A DNA stretch of 64,000 bases from contig NZ_CP015163.1 in the NCBI RefSeq assembly GCF_003312875.1, positions 6,262,001 through 6,326,000 of the forward strand. The letters are read 5' to 3'. Origin of the DNA: Amycolatopsis albispora (GTDB lineage: Bacteria; Actinomycetota; Actinomycetes; Mycobacteriales; Pseudonocardiaceae). The notes beneath the pieces were generated by a model. That model did not search any database. It had not been told where the DNA came from and was given only the letters and a program-made list of their open reading frames with translations. Shown one piece after another: positions 56,877 to 64,000 of this stretch. Numbering within the stretch: the stretch's first letter is position 1; each line of letters begins with the position of its first letter. Position numbers and translations under genes: made by a program.

Positions 56877-57432
56877 GGCTGGTCACCTGCGCGGGGATGG
56901 GTATGTCGGTGGTCGGCTGGGCGGGGCGTTTCTCCCAGGGAAAGCTGACCCAGTCCGACACCGTCCACACCGAGTAGTCCGGGCAGGTCTCGGCCCCGGT
57001 GTTCAAGCACAACGTCGCGGTGATCACGTGAGCGTCCGGCGCGAGGACCGGGGTGAGGACGTTGCGGACTTTGTGCAGAGTGGCGCCGCTGCCGCAGATG
57101 TCGTCGACAACGAGGATGGCGCCGTGGAGCTTGCTGCGGCCGATGCTCCGGCGAAAGGCGTCGACGTCCACGGTGACCTTGCCGGTGGCCTGGCGGTACA
57201 GGCCGTCGTCGGCGTTGTGCTGGGCCTGCACGGTTCGGGGTTTCGCACCGAGGCGGCCGGCGAGGATGCGGGCGGGGGCGACGCCGCCGTTGGCGATACC
57301 GATGACGTGGTCGACCTTCGGGTGGTCGCGGCTGATGGCGGCGAACAGCAGCAGGCAGGCGTCGCTCAGGGCCTCGGGGGTGACCCGCCAGATGCGCTGG
57401 TGCTCGAACACGCGCAGTGCGGTGCGGGTCAT
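56869..57432 (-). CDS. Phosphoribosyltransferase
   Basis: I start at the ATG overlapping the radical SAM stop, giving 187 residues. The PRPP-binding motif is VVDDICGSGAT at 108-118, with the PPi loop probably in IGIANGGVAPARILAG (44-59). Type I phosphoribosyltransferases attach a base to ribose-5-phosphate. In this setting, ribosylation of preQ0 or a relative is an attractive guess; toyocamycin-type pathways use such an enzyme. Confidence 0.88.
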   Translation of the reverse strand: MTRTALRVFEHQRIWRVTPEALSDACLLLFAAISRDHPKVDHVIGIANGGVAPARILAGRLGAKPRTVQAQHNADDGLYRQATGKVTVDVDAFRRSIGRSKLHGAILVVDDICGSGATLHKVRNVLTPVLAPDAHVITATLCLNTGAETCPDYSVWTVSDWVSFPWEKRPAQPTTDIPIPAQVTSHA

Positions 57433-58406
57433 GCCGAACCGTCCCGTCCGGTCACGGCCAGGCTGACCGGCCCGGTCAGCGGGTGCAGGGCGGCGATGGC
57501 GGTGGTATCCGGCGTGTTGCGCCAGACCTGCCCGTCGGCGCGCACGACGGTGAACCCGGCGGCGTCGGCGCGGGTGCGCAATCGCACCGGGACCGGGGGC
57601 GTGCCGAGCGCGCCGATCAGGTCGTGGGCCTCCTCGTCCGGCACTTGTTCGGCGGTGGCGAGCGACGCGCCTTCGCCGAAGGGCAGGTACTGCAGGACGG
57701 TCAGGCCGTGGACGCCGAGCCGGTCGGCCAGCTCGACCAGCGCGGGTAGTCCGGCGGCGGTGGAGCGCATGAGCACGGCTTGGATCTGGGTCGGGATGCC
57801 ATGGGCGAGGGCGGCGCGGATGCCGGAGACGGCCTTGGCGAAGCTGCCCTCGCCGCGCCAGCGATCGTGACGCTCGGGGTTGGGGCCGTCGAGGCTGACC
57901 CGGATCGCGTCGACCCGGCGGGCGAGGGCTTCGGCGCGGCGAGGCAGGTGGGTGCCGTTGGTGGTGACGCTGACCGCGCAGCCGCCGTCGACCAGCACAT
58001 CGAGCAGGGTGGGCAGGTCGCGGATCAACAGCGGTTCGCCGCCGGAGACGTCCACGCCGAGCACCCCGGAAGAAGCGATCCTGGCCGCGACGTCGGCACG
58101 TTCGCCGCGGCCGAGCTCCGCGACGGTCTTGTCGTCCAGGCACTGCGGGCAGGCCAGGTTGCAGCGCACGATGGGCGACCAGCACACGCTCACCGGCATT
58201 ACGTCGCCCAGTTCGCCGGGGTGGACTTCCGGTAGTGCGGTGATGCTCTCGTGGGCCAGGGCGGTGCGTCCGGTGAGGATCGGCTGGCCGGTTCGGTGGG
58301 TCATGCCGGTGAGCGGGTCGTAGGCGACACCGCTGCCGCCGCGCGTGCCGCAGCCGACCATCCGGCGCCCCGAGGCACGTCCGATGGTCGTCGTTGTCGT
58401 AGTCAT
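57429..58406 (-). CDS. Radical SAM protein
   Basis: I start at the ATG at 58406 overlapping the GT2 stop, giving 325 residues. The cluster-binding motif is Cys82-x3-Cys86-x2-Cys89 (CNLACPQC), followed by GVDVSGGEPLL and IRVSLDGPN. The arrangement is that of the MoaA/PqqE-like group, but I see no C-terminal SPASM cysteines. Substrate unknown. It is fully embedded in the coupled right operon. Confidence 0.9.
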   Translation of the reverse strand: MTTTTTTIGRASGRRMVGCGTRGGSGVAYDPLTGMTHRTGQPILTGRTALAHESITALPEVHPGELGDVMPVSVCWSPIVRCNLACPQCLDDKTVAELGRGERADVAARIASSGVLGVDVSGGEPLLIRDLPTLLDVLVDGGCAVSVTTNGTHLPRRAEALARRVDAIRVSLDGPNPERHDRWRGEGSFAKAVSGIRAALAHGIPTQIQAVLMRSTAAGLPALVELADRLGVHGLTVLQYLPFGEGASLATAEQVPDEEAHDLIGALGTPPVPVRLRTRADAAGFTVVRADGQVWRNTPDTTAIAALHPLTGPVSLAVTGRDGSA

Positions 58407-59452
58407 GGGCGTACCTCGCAGTGGGTGAGCAGCTCGGACATGGCGGCGATGAAGGTTTCGGAGCGTCCTCGCGGAGCGGGCAGCTCCAGCAGATCGCGGT
58501 AGCGGGCGAGGGTGCGCGGCCAGCCGGCGAGCTTGTGTTGCCACTGCTCGGCTGCGTCGGGTGGATCGAGGTGAAAGCCGACGACCTGGCGCAGCGGGAT
58601 GACCAGCAGCCCGGCGGCGATCAGGCAGGCGCCGAGGTAGGTGTCCTCCATGCCCCACCCAAGGCGGCCGAACTCCGCGTCGAACCCGCCGACGTCCAGC
58701 ACGGCGGCGCGCGGTACGGCGACCAGCGCGGTGACGACCATGCGGGGCAGGTCCCAGTCGTAGTAGGACTGCCCGTACCCGAGGTCGATGAAGTCGTGGG
58801 TGTCGTCGAGCGGGCGGCCGTCGAGCGGCTCGGGCAGCGTGATCCCGCTGTAGGGCAGCGTGGTGTTCGGCGGTGGCCGCCACACGACCCGGTGATCGGC
58901 CGCGAGATTCGGGATGCGCGCCAGGATGGCCGCGTCGTGGGAGTGGACCTCGTGGCGCAGGTTGTGGCGGAACCCGACCAGCACGCTGGTATCGGTGGCG
59001 CGAGCAGCGATGTCGGTGAGCACGTGTGGGGGAACCACCATGTCGCCGTCGAGGTAGAGCACCGTCTGACCTCGGGCGAGCGCGGTACCGACATTGCGGG
59101 CGGTGGCCGCGCCCATCCGCTCCGGCAGCCGCACCAACCGGTCGACCACCCGGTGCCGCGCGGCGACCTGGGCGGTGTCGTCAGCACTGGCATCGTCGAC
59201 GACGATGACCTCGAACTCGTCCTGGCGATGCTGGGCGTCCAGAGCGTCGAGCACGGTGGGCAGGCTGTAACCGACCTCGTGGGCGGGGATGACCACCGAG
59301 ACGGTGCGCGAGCGCGCCAGCCAACAGTCCGACGGAGTGGGCTGGTGCCAGCCGATCCCGTCGGCGAGAGCCTCCCAAGCATGAGTGCTGGAGCTGTGGT
59401 TGTTGCCGTGCCGCAGCAACTCCTCCCGCAGCGGTACGGAGTTGTCGATCAT
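58403..59452 (-). CDS. GT2-type glycosyltransferase
   Basis: I start at the ATG at 59452 overlapping the DUF6884 stop, giving 349 residues. The GT-A fold is clear: VSVVIPAHEVGYSLPTVLDA, EVIVVDDASADDT, the DxD motif YLDGDMVV (135-137) and GWGMEDTYLGACL near 265. It is a family that transfers sugars to polyprenyl, protein or small-molecule acceptors. It carries no transmembrane segment, so it is cytoplasmic. Confidence 0.9.
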   Translation of the reverse strand: MIDNSVPLREELLRHGNNHSSSTHAWEALADGIGWHQPTPSDCWLARSRTVSVVIPAHEVGYSLPTVLDALDAQHRQDEFEVIVVDDASADDTAQVAARHRVVDRLVRLPERMGAATARNVGTALARGQTVLYLDGDMVVPPHVLTDIAARATDTSVLVGFRHNLRHEVHSHDAAILARIPNLAADHRVVWRPPPNTTLPYSGITLPEPLDGRPLDDTHDFIDLGYGQSYYDWDLPRMVVTALVAVPRAAVLDVGGFDAEFGRLGWGMEDTYLGACLIAAGLLVIPLRQVVGFHLDPPDAAEQWQHKLAGWPRTLARYRDLLELPAPRGRSETFIAAMSELLTHCEVRP

Positions 59453-59910
59453 AGCCAGCCCCAACGGGACAGCACTCGCCTTGCGCCCAACCAATCGGTC
59501 GGTTCCGGCAACACCGCCAACTCCAGCGGCGGAACGTGATCGAACAGGCATTCGGCGGCGATCACGTAGAGCGGCTCCAACACCACGAGCACCTGCCGCA
59601 GCGTCTTGCCACGCAGGTCGTTGGCGAGGCGCGAGGTCACCCGAGCCCGGAGGGCTTCGGCCTCGCCGCGGCTACGAAGCTTGTGGTCGTACGTGCCGAC
59701 CAGGTCCTCGGGGTGCAGCAGGCCGTGTTCCGCGGACAGGATCCTGATCCGCACCTGGTAGTTGGGGGCCAGGTGTTCGCGCAAGTGAGGCACCAGCGCG
59801 CCCTGGTACAGCTCCAGCGCCGGAGTCGGATCGGTGGTAACGAGCTTCTCGCGGCTGCAAGAGACGATGACCAGGCCCTGCTCAGGCTCGATGGCGGCGG
59901 CGAACGTCAT
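59449..59910 (-). CDS. DUF6884-like protein
   Basis: This 153-residue protein starts at the ATG overlapping the SUMF1-like stop. Conserved pieces are LVIVSCSREKLVT, ALELYQGALVPHLREHL, ILSAEHGLLHPEDLVGTYDH. This YaaA-like pattern (SCSKxK..., SAxHGLL) defines DUF6884. Function unknown; related domains have been linked to DNA or nucleotide metabolism. Confidence 0.78.
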   Translation of the reverse strand: MTFAAAIEPEQGLVIVSCSREKLVTTDPTPALELYQGALVPHLREHLAPNYQVRIRILSAEHGLLHPEDLVGTYDHKLRSRGEAEALRARVTSRLANDLRGKTLRQVLVVLEPLYVIAAECLFDHVPPLELAVLPEPTDWLGARRVLSRWGWL

Positions 59911-60464
59911 GGTCGGCGCACCACCCGAAGCCCGATGCCCTCCGAGGCCAGCTCGGCGGGCGCGGCGTTGAGGAACGTTGACCGCGCGTACAGCGGAAGC
60001 GAGGCGTAGGACCCGCCACGCAGGACCGCCCCGTTGCCCATCGTCGAGCGAGCGGTCCACTCCCACACGTTGCCCGCTACGTCCAACAGCCCTTCAGGGG
60101 TCGCGCCGGCGGGGTGGGTGTCGACCGGACTCGTGGCGTCCAGCCCTGAGCCATTCAGGTTCGCCAGCTCCGGAGTCCACTCCTGATCGCCCCATGGCCA
60201 ATGTCGGCCCGTGGGCCCGGCCGCCATCCACTCCCATTCCGCCGAGGTCGGCAGCCTGCCGCCCAGAGCGTGCGCGACCTGAACGGCCTGGTCGTGTTTG
60301 AGGCCGGTGACCGGGTGCAGGCTGCGTGTACTGGTGCGTCCGCCGCTCAGTTGGGCGTAGGTGATCGGGGTGCGTGTCCACAGCAAGGTGCCGATCTCGG
60401 CAGGTCGGGCGTCATCGCCGAACGCGCAAGTCCCACCGGGCACCTCGATCCACTCGACGTTCAC
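59907..60464 (-). CDS. FGE/SUMF1-domain protein next to a reverse transcriptase
   Basis: This is a 185-residue protein from GTG. Formylglycine-generating-enzyme fold motifs: GGRLPTSAEWEWMAA, WPWGD, GLLDVAGNVWEWTA, GAVLRGGSYAS and a terminal GIGLRVVR. The catalytic cysteines of true FGE are absent (only Cys13), so it is probably a binding module of C-type-lectin fold. That fold is the usual variable protein of diversity-generating retroelements, and a reverse transcriptase gene lies five bases upstream. No template repeat was found. Confidence 0.85.
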   Translation of the reverse strand: MNVEWIEVPGGTCAFGDDARPAEIGTLLWTRTPITYAQLSGGRTSTRSLHPVTGLKHDQAVQVAHALGGRLPTSAEWEWMAAGPTGRHWPWGDQEWTPELANLNGSGLDATSPVDTHPAGATPEGLLDVAGNVWEWTARSTMGNGAVLRGGSYASLPLYARSTFLNAAPAELASEGIGLRVVRRP

Positions 60465-60469
60465 CTCAG

Positions 60470-61444
60470 TCAGCCCCCGATCAGAAAGAGGTCTTCGACG
60501 TTCGCGCGTAGCCGCACTCGGCTCTTGGACTCGTTGGGACGGAGCCCGAACTCGGCGAGCGCGGCATTGATGACCGCGAAGGCGTCTCGTGCTCCTGCCT
60601 CATCGGCGGAGAAGACCGCGTAGTTGTCGGCGAACCGCACCACCCGCAATCCGTCCAGCAGCGCATCCGGCCTCGACAGCCGCAGGTTGATCAGCATCGG
60701 TGCGAGTCCCGACCCAGCAGCGATTGGATACGGCATCGCGGTCAACGCGGTGCGCATACGGCCGAGGAAGGTGCCGTCATGGACGTGGTGGGCACACCAG
60801 TCCACGACCTGGTCGACTGTGACGCCCTCGGACACCGAGGCCACGTCCACGTCAGCCACTGCGCGGAAACCGGCCTCGGCGTGGGCCGCGGCGGCCCGCA
60901 GCGCGGTGATGCGGTTGCGGCGAGGTCGGTAACCCGACACCCAGTCGCGCAGCACACGGGCTTCGAGGATCGGTTCGATGGCGTTGCGCAGTGCGCGGTG
61001 TACGAGCCGGTCGAGCAGCGTGGGGACGCAGACCACCATCGATTTACCCGTGTAGGTCGGGAACCGCACCTCCCGCAGCGGTCCTGGTCGCCAGGTGCCA
61101 TCGGCCAGTTGGTCTGCCAGCCGAGGCAGCAGTTCGCCGGAGCGCCGACGCAACTCCGCCAGGGTCATCCGGTCCACGCCGGGCGCCGAGGTGCGCCGAC
61201 CGCACTGCCTCAAGGCCGTTCGCAGGTGCTTCTCATCCAGCATCGGCATCAGCGAGTGCGCTTGCGGGCCGCGGGGTGGCGGCGCGGCACAGCGGTGCGC
61301 TAGCGTCGGCGCTGCTTGGGCGGCAGGCACGCTCCCCCGGTCACTGACGTCAGGCTCGCAACCCAACACGCGCGAGCTGTGACCCGAGGAAAGACGGCCC
61401 CGCTCAGGCCCGGCCCCGGAGGCGTCTACGTCCACGGTCGTCAC
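60470..61444 (-). CDS. Reverse transcriptase with altered active site
   Basis: This is 324 residues from GTG at 61444; the first 65 are low-complexity, and MLDEKHLRTALRQ at 69 may be the real core start. RT blocks: VCVPTLLDRLVHRALRNAIE, VSGYRPRRNRITAL, AVADVDVASVSEGV (Asp198), GSGLAPMLINLRLS and FADNYAVF at 271-278. The usual YxDD is FADN, so one of the three catalytic aspartates is Asn. There is no maturase or endonuclease domain. It lies between queC and the SUMF1-like gene in one operon. Confidence 0.83.
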   Translation of the reverse strand: MTTVDVDASGAGPERGRLSSGHSSRVLGCEPDVSDRGSVPAAQAAPTLAHRCAAPPPRGPQAHSLMPMLDEKHLRTALRQCGRRTSAPGVDRMTLAELRRRSGELLPRLADQLADGTWRPGPLREVRFPTYTGKSMVVCVPTLLDRLVHRALRNAIEPILEARVLRDWVSGYRPRRNRITALRAAAAHAEAGFRAVADVDVASVSEGVTVDQVVDWCAHHVHDGTFLGRMRTALTAMPYPIAAGSGLAPMLINLRLSRPDALLDGLRVVRFADNYAVFSADEAGARDAFAVINAALAEFGLRPNESKSRVRLRANVEDLFLIGG

Positions 61445-61450
61445 GCCCCT

Positions 61451-62155
61451 CTACGCGGCCCGGTACACGGTGGGGTCGATGATGTCGTTGCCACGGAAGG
61501 CTTCCCGCCGTTCCGTACAGGTTCCGCAAGTGCCGCAGTGGACGTCTTGACCGCGGTAACACGACCACGTTCGCGCGAACGGCACCTCCAGTGCTTCCCC
61601 GACTCGTACGACGTCGGTCTTGGACAACGTCAGGAAAGGTGCGAGCACCTGGAAGTCCGGCACGAGTAGGCCCTCGTTGGCGGCCTGCACGCTGCGGGCG
61701 AACCGCTCGACGAATTCGGGCCTGCAGTCGGGGTAGATGGCGTGGTCTCCGGCGTGTGCGCCGAACGCCACCGCGTCGGCGCGGACGGAGGTCGCGACCG
61801 AGACGGCGATGTCGAGCATGATCGCGTTGCGGTTGGGCACCACCGTGGCCGCCATCGACTCATCGGTGTAGTGCCCGTCCGGTACCGCCACAGAGGTGTC
61901 AGTCAGCGCGCATCCGGTCAACAACGTGCCAAGGCTGGTCAAATCGATGATGCGATGTGGACTGTCGAGCAGCCGCGCGATCTCGGCGGCGTGATCGAGT
62001 TCGATGCGATGCCGCTGTCCGTAGTCGAACGACAGCAGCGTCAGGCGGGAGTGTCGGGCCGCCAGCCAGTAGGCCAGGACCGTCGAATCCAGTCCGCCGG
62101 AGGCGATCACGACGACGTGTTCGGGGTGCCTGTGCTCGGCCTGGGTAGTCGACAT
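61451..62155 (-). CDS. queC: 7-cyano-7-deazaguanine synthase QueC
   Basis: I start at the ATG at 62155, giving 234 residues. The PP-loop ATP site is SGGLDST at 19-25. Further motifs are LSFDYGQRHRIEL, VPNRNAIML and a C-terminal zinc site SCYRGQDVHCGTCGTC. QueC uses ATP and ammonia to turn 7-carboxy-7-deazaguanine into preQ0. It completes the pathway begun by folE-queD-queE 15 kb away. It lies six bases before the reverse transcriptase gene. Confidence 0.95.
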   Translation of the reverse strand: MSTTQAEHRHPEHVVVIASGGLDSTVLAYWLAARHSRLTLLSFDYGQRHRIELDHAAEIARLLDSPHRIIDLTSLGTLLTGCALTDTSVAVPDGHYTDESMAATVVPNRNAIMLDIAVSVATSVRADAVAFGAHAGDHAIYPDCRPEFVERFARSVQAANEGLLVPDFQVLAPFLTLSKTDVVRVGEALEVPFARTWSCYRGQDVHCGTCGTCTERREAFRGNDIIDPTVYRAA

Positions 62156-62157
62156 GC

Positions 62158-62646
62158 TCACCATGCCCGCGACAAGGTGCGCCGGACAGCACCGACGACG
62201 ACTCCCCAGGTCGGCAACTCCAGGCCGGCCTCGGGCCACGCCAGCCAGCGCAGCCCACCTTCAGTGCAACCGAAGGCGGGCAACGGGATCGTCGTATCGG
62301 ACTCATACCAACCGACCTGTATGGACATCAGGTCGGCGATGGTGGACTCCCGCATGCGCGTACGTGGCTGGGTCAGGAAGATCCAGTCGTCGGGCTTTGT
62401 GCCTGGAATGCCGGGCACGACGATGACCGGGGCCGTGAGAATCGCCTGGACGAGTTGATGGTTTACCTGGCCACCGAGCCCGGCCCGCATGACCAGCGCG
62501 TCCACGGTGTCACCCAGACGCAGCCGGACTTCGCCGGTCGACGGCTCGATGGTGGTCGGCCAGCTGAGAAACTTGGTGTACTTCGACTGCGAACTTTCGT
62601 GAGCCGCTTCACGCTGCTGAACGTCAGCTGCTGTGGCGGTGGACAT
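62158..62646 (-). CDS. Hypothetical protein preceding queC
   Basis: I start at the ATG with AAGGAG upstream, giving 162 residues. It has a hydrophobic core pattern (VQAILTAPVIVVPGIPGTKP) and a Trp-rich second half (GLRWLAWPEAGLELPTWGVV). No family recognised. It ends two bases before the queC start, so it is first in the right operon. Its leader can form a long hairpin and a small one over the ribosome binding site. Confidence 0.75.
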   Translation of the reverse strand: MSTATAADVQQREAAHESSQSKYTKFLSWPTTIEPSTGEVRLRLGDTVDALVMRAGLGGQVNHQLVQAILTAPVIVVPGIPGTKPDDWIFLTQPRTRMRESTIADLMSIQVGWYESDTTIPLPAFGCTEGGLRWLAWPEAGLELPTWGVVVGAVRRTLSRAW

Positions 62647-62648
62647 GG

Positions 62649-62718
62649 TGTGCTCCTTAATGCAAGGGATGGTGCGGCGGAGCCAGAGCGCCTCAACGGG
62701 AAAACTCCAGCTCCGCCG
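62649..62718 (-). promoter_or_regulatory. Structured leader before the queC operon
   Basis: On the minus strand CGGCGGAGC (62718-62710) pairs perfectly with GCTCCGCCG (62683-62675). Nearer the start, CCTT (62667-62664) can pair with AAGG of the ribosome binding site (62658-62655). This could be a translational switch; it does not visibly match known preQ1 riboswitches. Confidence 0.4.
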
Positions 62719-62861
62719 TGATCGAGGAGGCGGTGGTGACACCGCGCGAGATCGCGCTGGACGACAGGCGGCGCGAGGCAGTTCAGGTCAGGCAACGTCA
62801 GGCAATGCTCGGAACTGCCTGGGAAGTGCCGAGTGAACGCGACGCCTTGATGTCGGCCACC

Positions 62862-63113
62862 TCATACGGCTTCGCTTTCTCGAATGAAACCCAGGCCGTG
62901 TGTGCCAACGGTCTTCAGCGCGTGCACGAGTACCGGCGACGGATGTTGGTGCGGTTCGCGCCAGTGCCTTCCAACGGGCGGCAACTTGGCAAGTCGGTGC
63001 CTGCCAGTAGAAGTCACATCGGAACGGCGGCGCTGCCGGAAGGCGCGGCACAGCAGGCAACTGACCAACACCACGGCGGCGACCGCGGTGATCACCGGGG
63101 CCAGCGGGATCAT
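62862..63113 (-). CDS. Small membrane protein
   Basis: This 83-residue protein has one N-terminal transmembrane helix (VITAVAAVVLVSCLLCRAF) followed by a basic cytoplasmic tail. Its ATG overlaps the upstream stop (ATGA), which supports it against the opposing frame. Function unknown. Confidence 0.65.
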   Translation of the reverse strand: MIPLAPVITAVAAVVLVSCLLCRAFRQRRRSDVTSTGRHRLAKLPPVGRHWREPHQHPSPVLVHALKTVGTHGLGFIRESEAV

Positions 63114-63481
63114 GCAATCTCACCTCGCAGGGCGGGGATCGCAGCGGAACCAGGTATCGGGGTCGTGATTCCGCCGCGACATGGCGGTGAAGCAGGGCGC
63201 CCCACGACGGCTGGGGGATGACCGCCGCTGTACTGCTTCACCGTGCTCGCCGTGCCGGTTCCCTCGGAGGCGCCAAGTCCACCGGGGGCCGGGGTGGCGG
63301 CCACCTCCTTGGCCTTGGTGAAGGCGGAGCGGAACTGCTCGGCCTCGGCAGCGTCGAGCGAGGCGGCCTCACCCGCAGGCGCCACCACTACGACCTCCGA
63401 GCCGCGCACGAGCACCGTCAGGCTCCGAGGGCGGCCGGCGACATCGCGGCACGTCACCGCCCAAGGTCCGCGGTCGTTCAT
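63110..63481 (-). CDS. Hypothetical protein
   Basis: This 123-residue protein has an N-terminal beta-rich domain (RSLTVLVRGSEVVVVAPAGE, then ASLDAAEAEQFRSAF) and a Gly/Pro/Ser-rich tail. It overlaps the next small membrane protein by four bases. Codon usage is good. It could be the first gene of a leftward unit leading to queC. Not recognised. Confidence 0.65.
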   Translation of the reverse strand: MNDRGPWAVTCRDVAGRPRSLTVLVRGSEVVVVAPAGEAASLDAAEAEQFRSAFTKAKEVAATPAPGGLGASEGTGTASTVKQYSGGHPPAVVGRPASPPCRGGITTPIPGSAAIPALRGEIA

Positions 63482-64000
63482 CGTGCGTCACCGCCTCGTG
63501 CGGTGGCCCAACTCCGTACCCACACCGGCTGCACGAGGAAACGCGGCACAGCGAGCTTTGTTTGTGGGCATCGCGGAACCGAAAGCTCCGCGAATCGCTG
63601 GGAGAGTTTCATCATCTACTCCGATACTCAGCGAGTCCCGATTTACTTATGTCCCGAACTTCTGCTACTCCCATAGCGTCGAGCGTTTAGTCGTTCGCTC
63701 GGCGAAGCCGGGCGAACGGTGGGCTCTAACAGCAACGGTGCTGGTAGGACCGCTGCGAACCCGCCAATGCAGCTAAACGTCCGCCGCCCGACACGAACCA
63801 GAGCGCGAGCGCGGCGGCGATGGGGCGTGCACGGGGCGGCAGGTGTCGTGACCTGCGGAAATCTCGATCGGGCGTGGTTGTGCCGAACGGGTGAAACCGC
63901 GCAATACTCTGGGTACTGGCCGCAGAAATGCGAGACACCACAGGGCGGCCTGTGATAGTTGGCGCCCCTTTTGGGTGGTCGACCAGTGGTCATCGCGCGG
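63482..64000. other. Intergenic end region, no gene seen
   Basis: No frame here is convincing. GTCCCGA occurs twice, at 63635-63641 and 63651-63657, in an AT-richer patch 155 bases upstream of the leftward 63481 gene; it may be part of its promoter. The last bases may lead to a rightward gene outside the window. Confidence 0.4.

Noticed and set aside
55881..56948. Rightward 355-codon frame
   Set aside because: Antisense to the GT4 gene, which has clear motifs.
59907..61444. Complete diversity-generating retroelement
   Set aside because: The gene pair fits, but I found no template repeat and the reverse transcriptase active site is altered. I report it only as DGR-like.
62718..63221. Rightward 167-codon frame
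   Set aside because: Two small leftward genes joined by an ATGA overlap and with better codon usage occupy the same stretch.

Overview
The window is high-GC actinobacterial chromosome. Its GC-rich third codon positions, an RbpA-type RNA polymerase-binding protein gene, DUF574-type methyltransferase, XRE-TPR regulators, GAF-ANTAR regulators and an HspR-like MerR protein suggest a filamentous actinomycete. Pseudonocardiaceae is my best guess, but nothing here fixes the genus. No rRNA, tRNA, CRISPR array or recognisable transposase gene was seen.

Region 1 (1-15.1 kb) is accessory sequence. It holds a partial gene, a coupled methyltransferase / NB-ARC-TPR / small HTH module, an RbpA paralogue broken by a one-base frameshift, and a 57-bp inverted repeat pair flanking a zinc-ribbon gene. 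A minus-strand group follows (QueD-like enzyme, Nudix protein, inositol monophosphatase, two unknowns), then an XRE-TPR regulator, a HAD hydrolase, and a lower-GC gene fusing a restriction-endonuclease-like domain to a STAND-type NTPase (candidate defence protein).

Region 2 (15.78-38.55 kb) is the clearest discovery. A 22.8-kb stress-tolerance island sits inside a protein-L-isoaspartate-methyltransferase-like gene. The 5' half of that gene is at 38552-39126 and the 3' half at 15121-15783, on the same strand and in the right order. They can be rejoined in frame exactly at a duplicated CTGCG. The island ends are imperfect terminal inverted repeats starting TTCCCT. It carries three Hsp20 genes, DnaK-GrpE-DnaJ-CbpM-ClpB, an extra J-domain protein, an HtpX-like metalloprotease, a DegP-like lipoprotein protease, thioredoxin, a glutaredoxin-like protein, peroxiredoxin, DUF2267, DUF2905, two GAF-ANTAR regulators, STAS and anti-sigma-type ATPase proteins and an HspR-like MerR. 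Near-perfect CRP-type boxes lie upstream of two Hsp20 genes, and a HAIR (HspR) operator lies upstream of one. In content it resembles the transmissible locus of stress tolerance of Proteobacteria, with different genes.

Region 3 (39.5-63.5 kb) is a 7-deazaguanine (preQ0) locus made of two minus-strand, mostly overlapping operons. They flank a plus-strand regulatory block (UTRA-only protein, GntR-UTRA, two XRE-TPR paralogues, a small repeat protein, two aminoglycoside-phosphotransferase-like kinases). The left operon encodes a two-domain QueD, QueE, FolE, a tRNA-guanine-transglycosylase-like barrel protein, a nucleoside-phosphorylase-like protein, a thymidylate-kinase-like protein, DUF2797, a methyltransferase and a Nudix protein. 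The right operon encodes QueC, a small reverse transcriptase with an altered active site (FADN), an FGE/SUMF1-like protein, DUF6884, a GT2 glycosyltransferase, a radical SAM protein, a phosphoribosyltransferase, a GT4 glycosyltransferase, a 5'-3' exonuclease-like protein and a PIG-L deacetylase. FolE, QueD, QueE and QueC together can make preQ0. The remaining genes suggest that preQ0 is transferred to a nucleic acid or built into a glycosylated metabolite; which one is not settled by the sequence.
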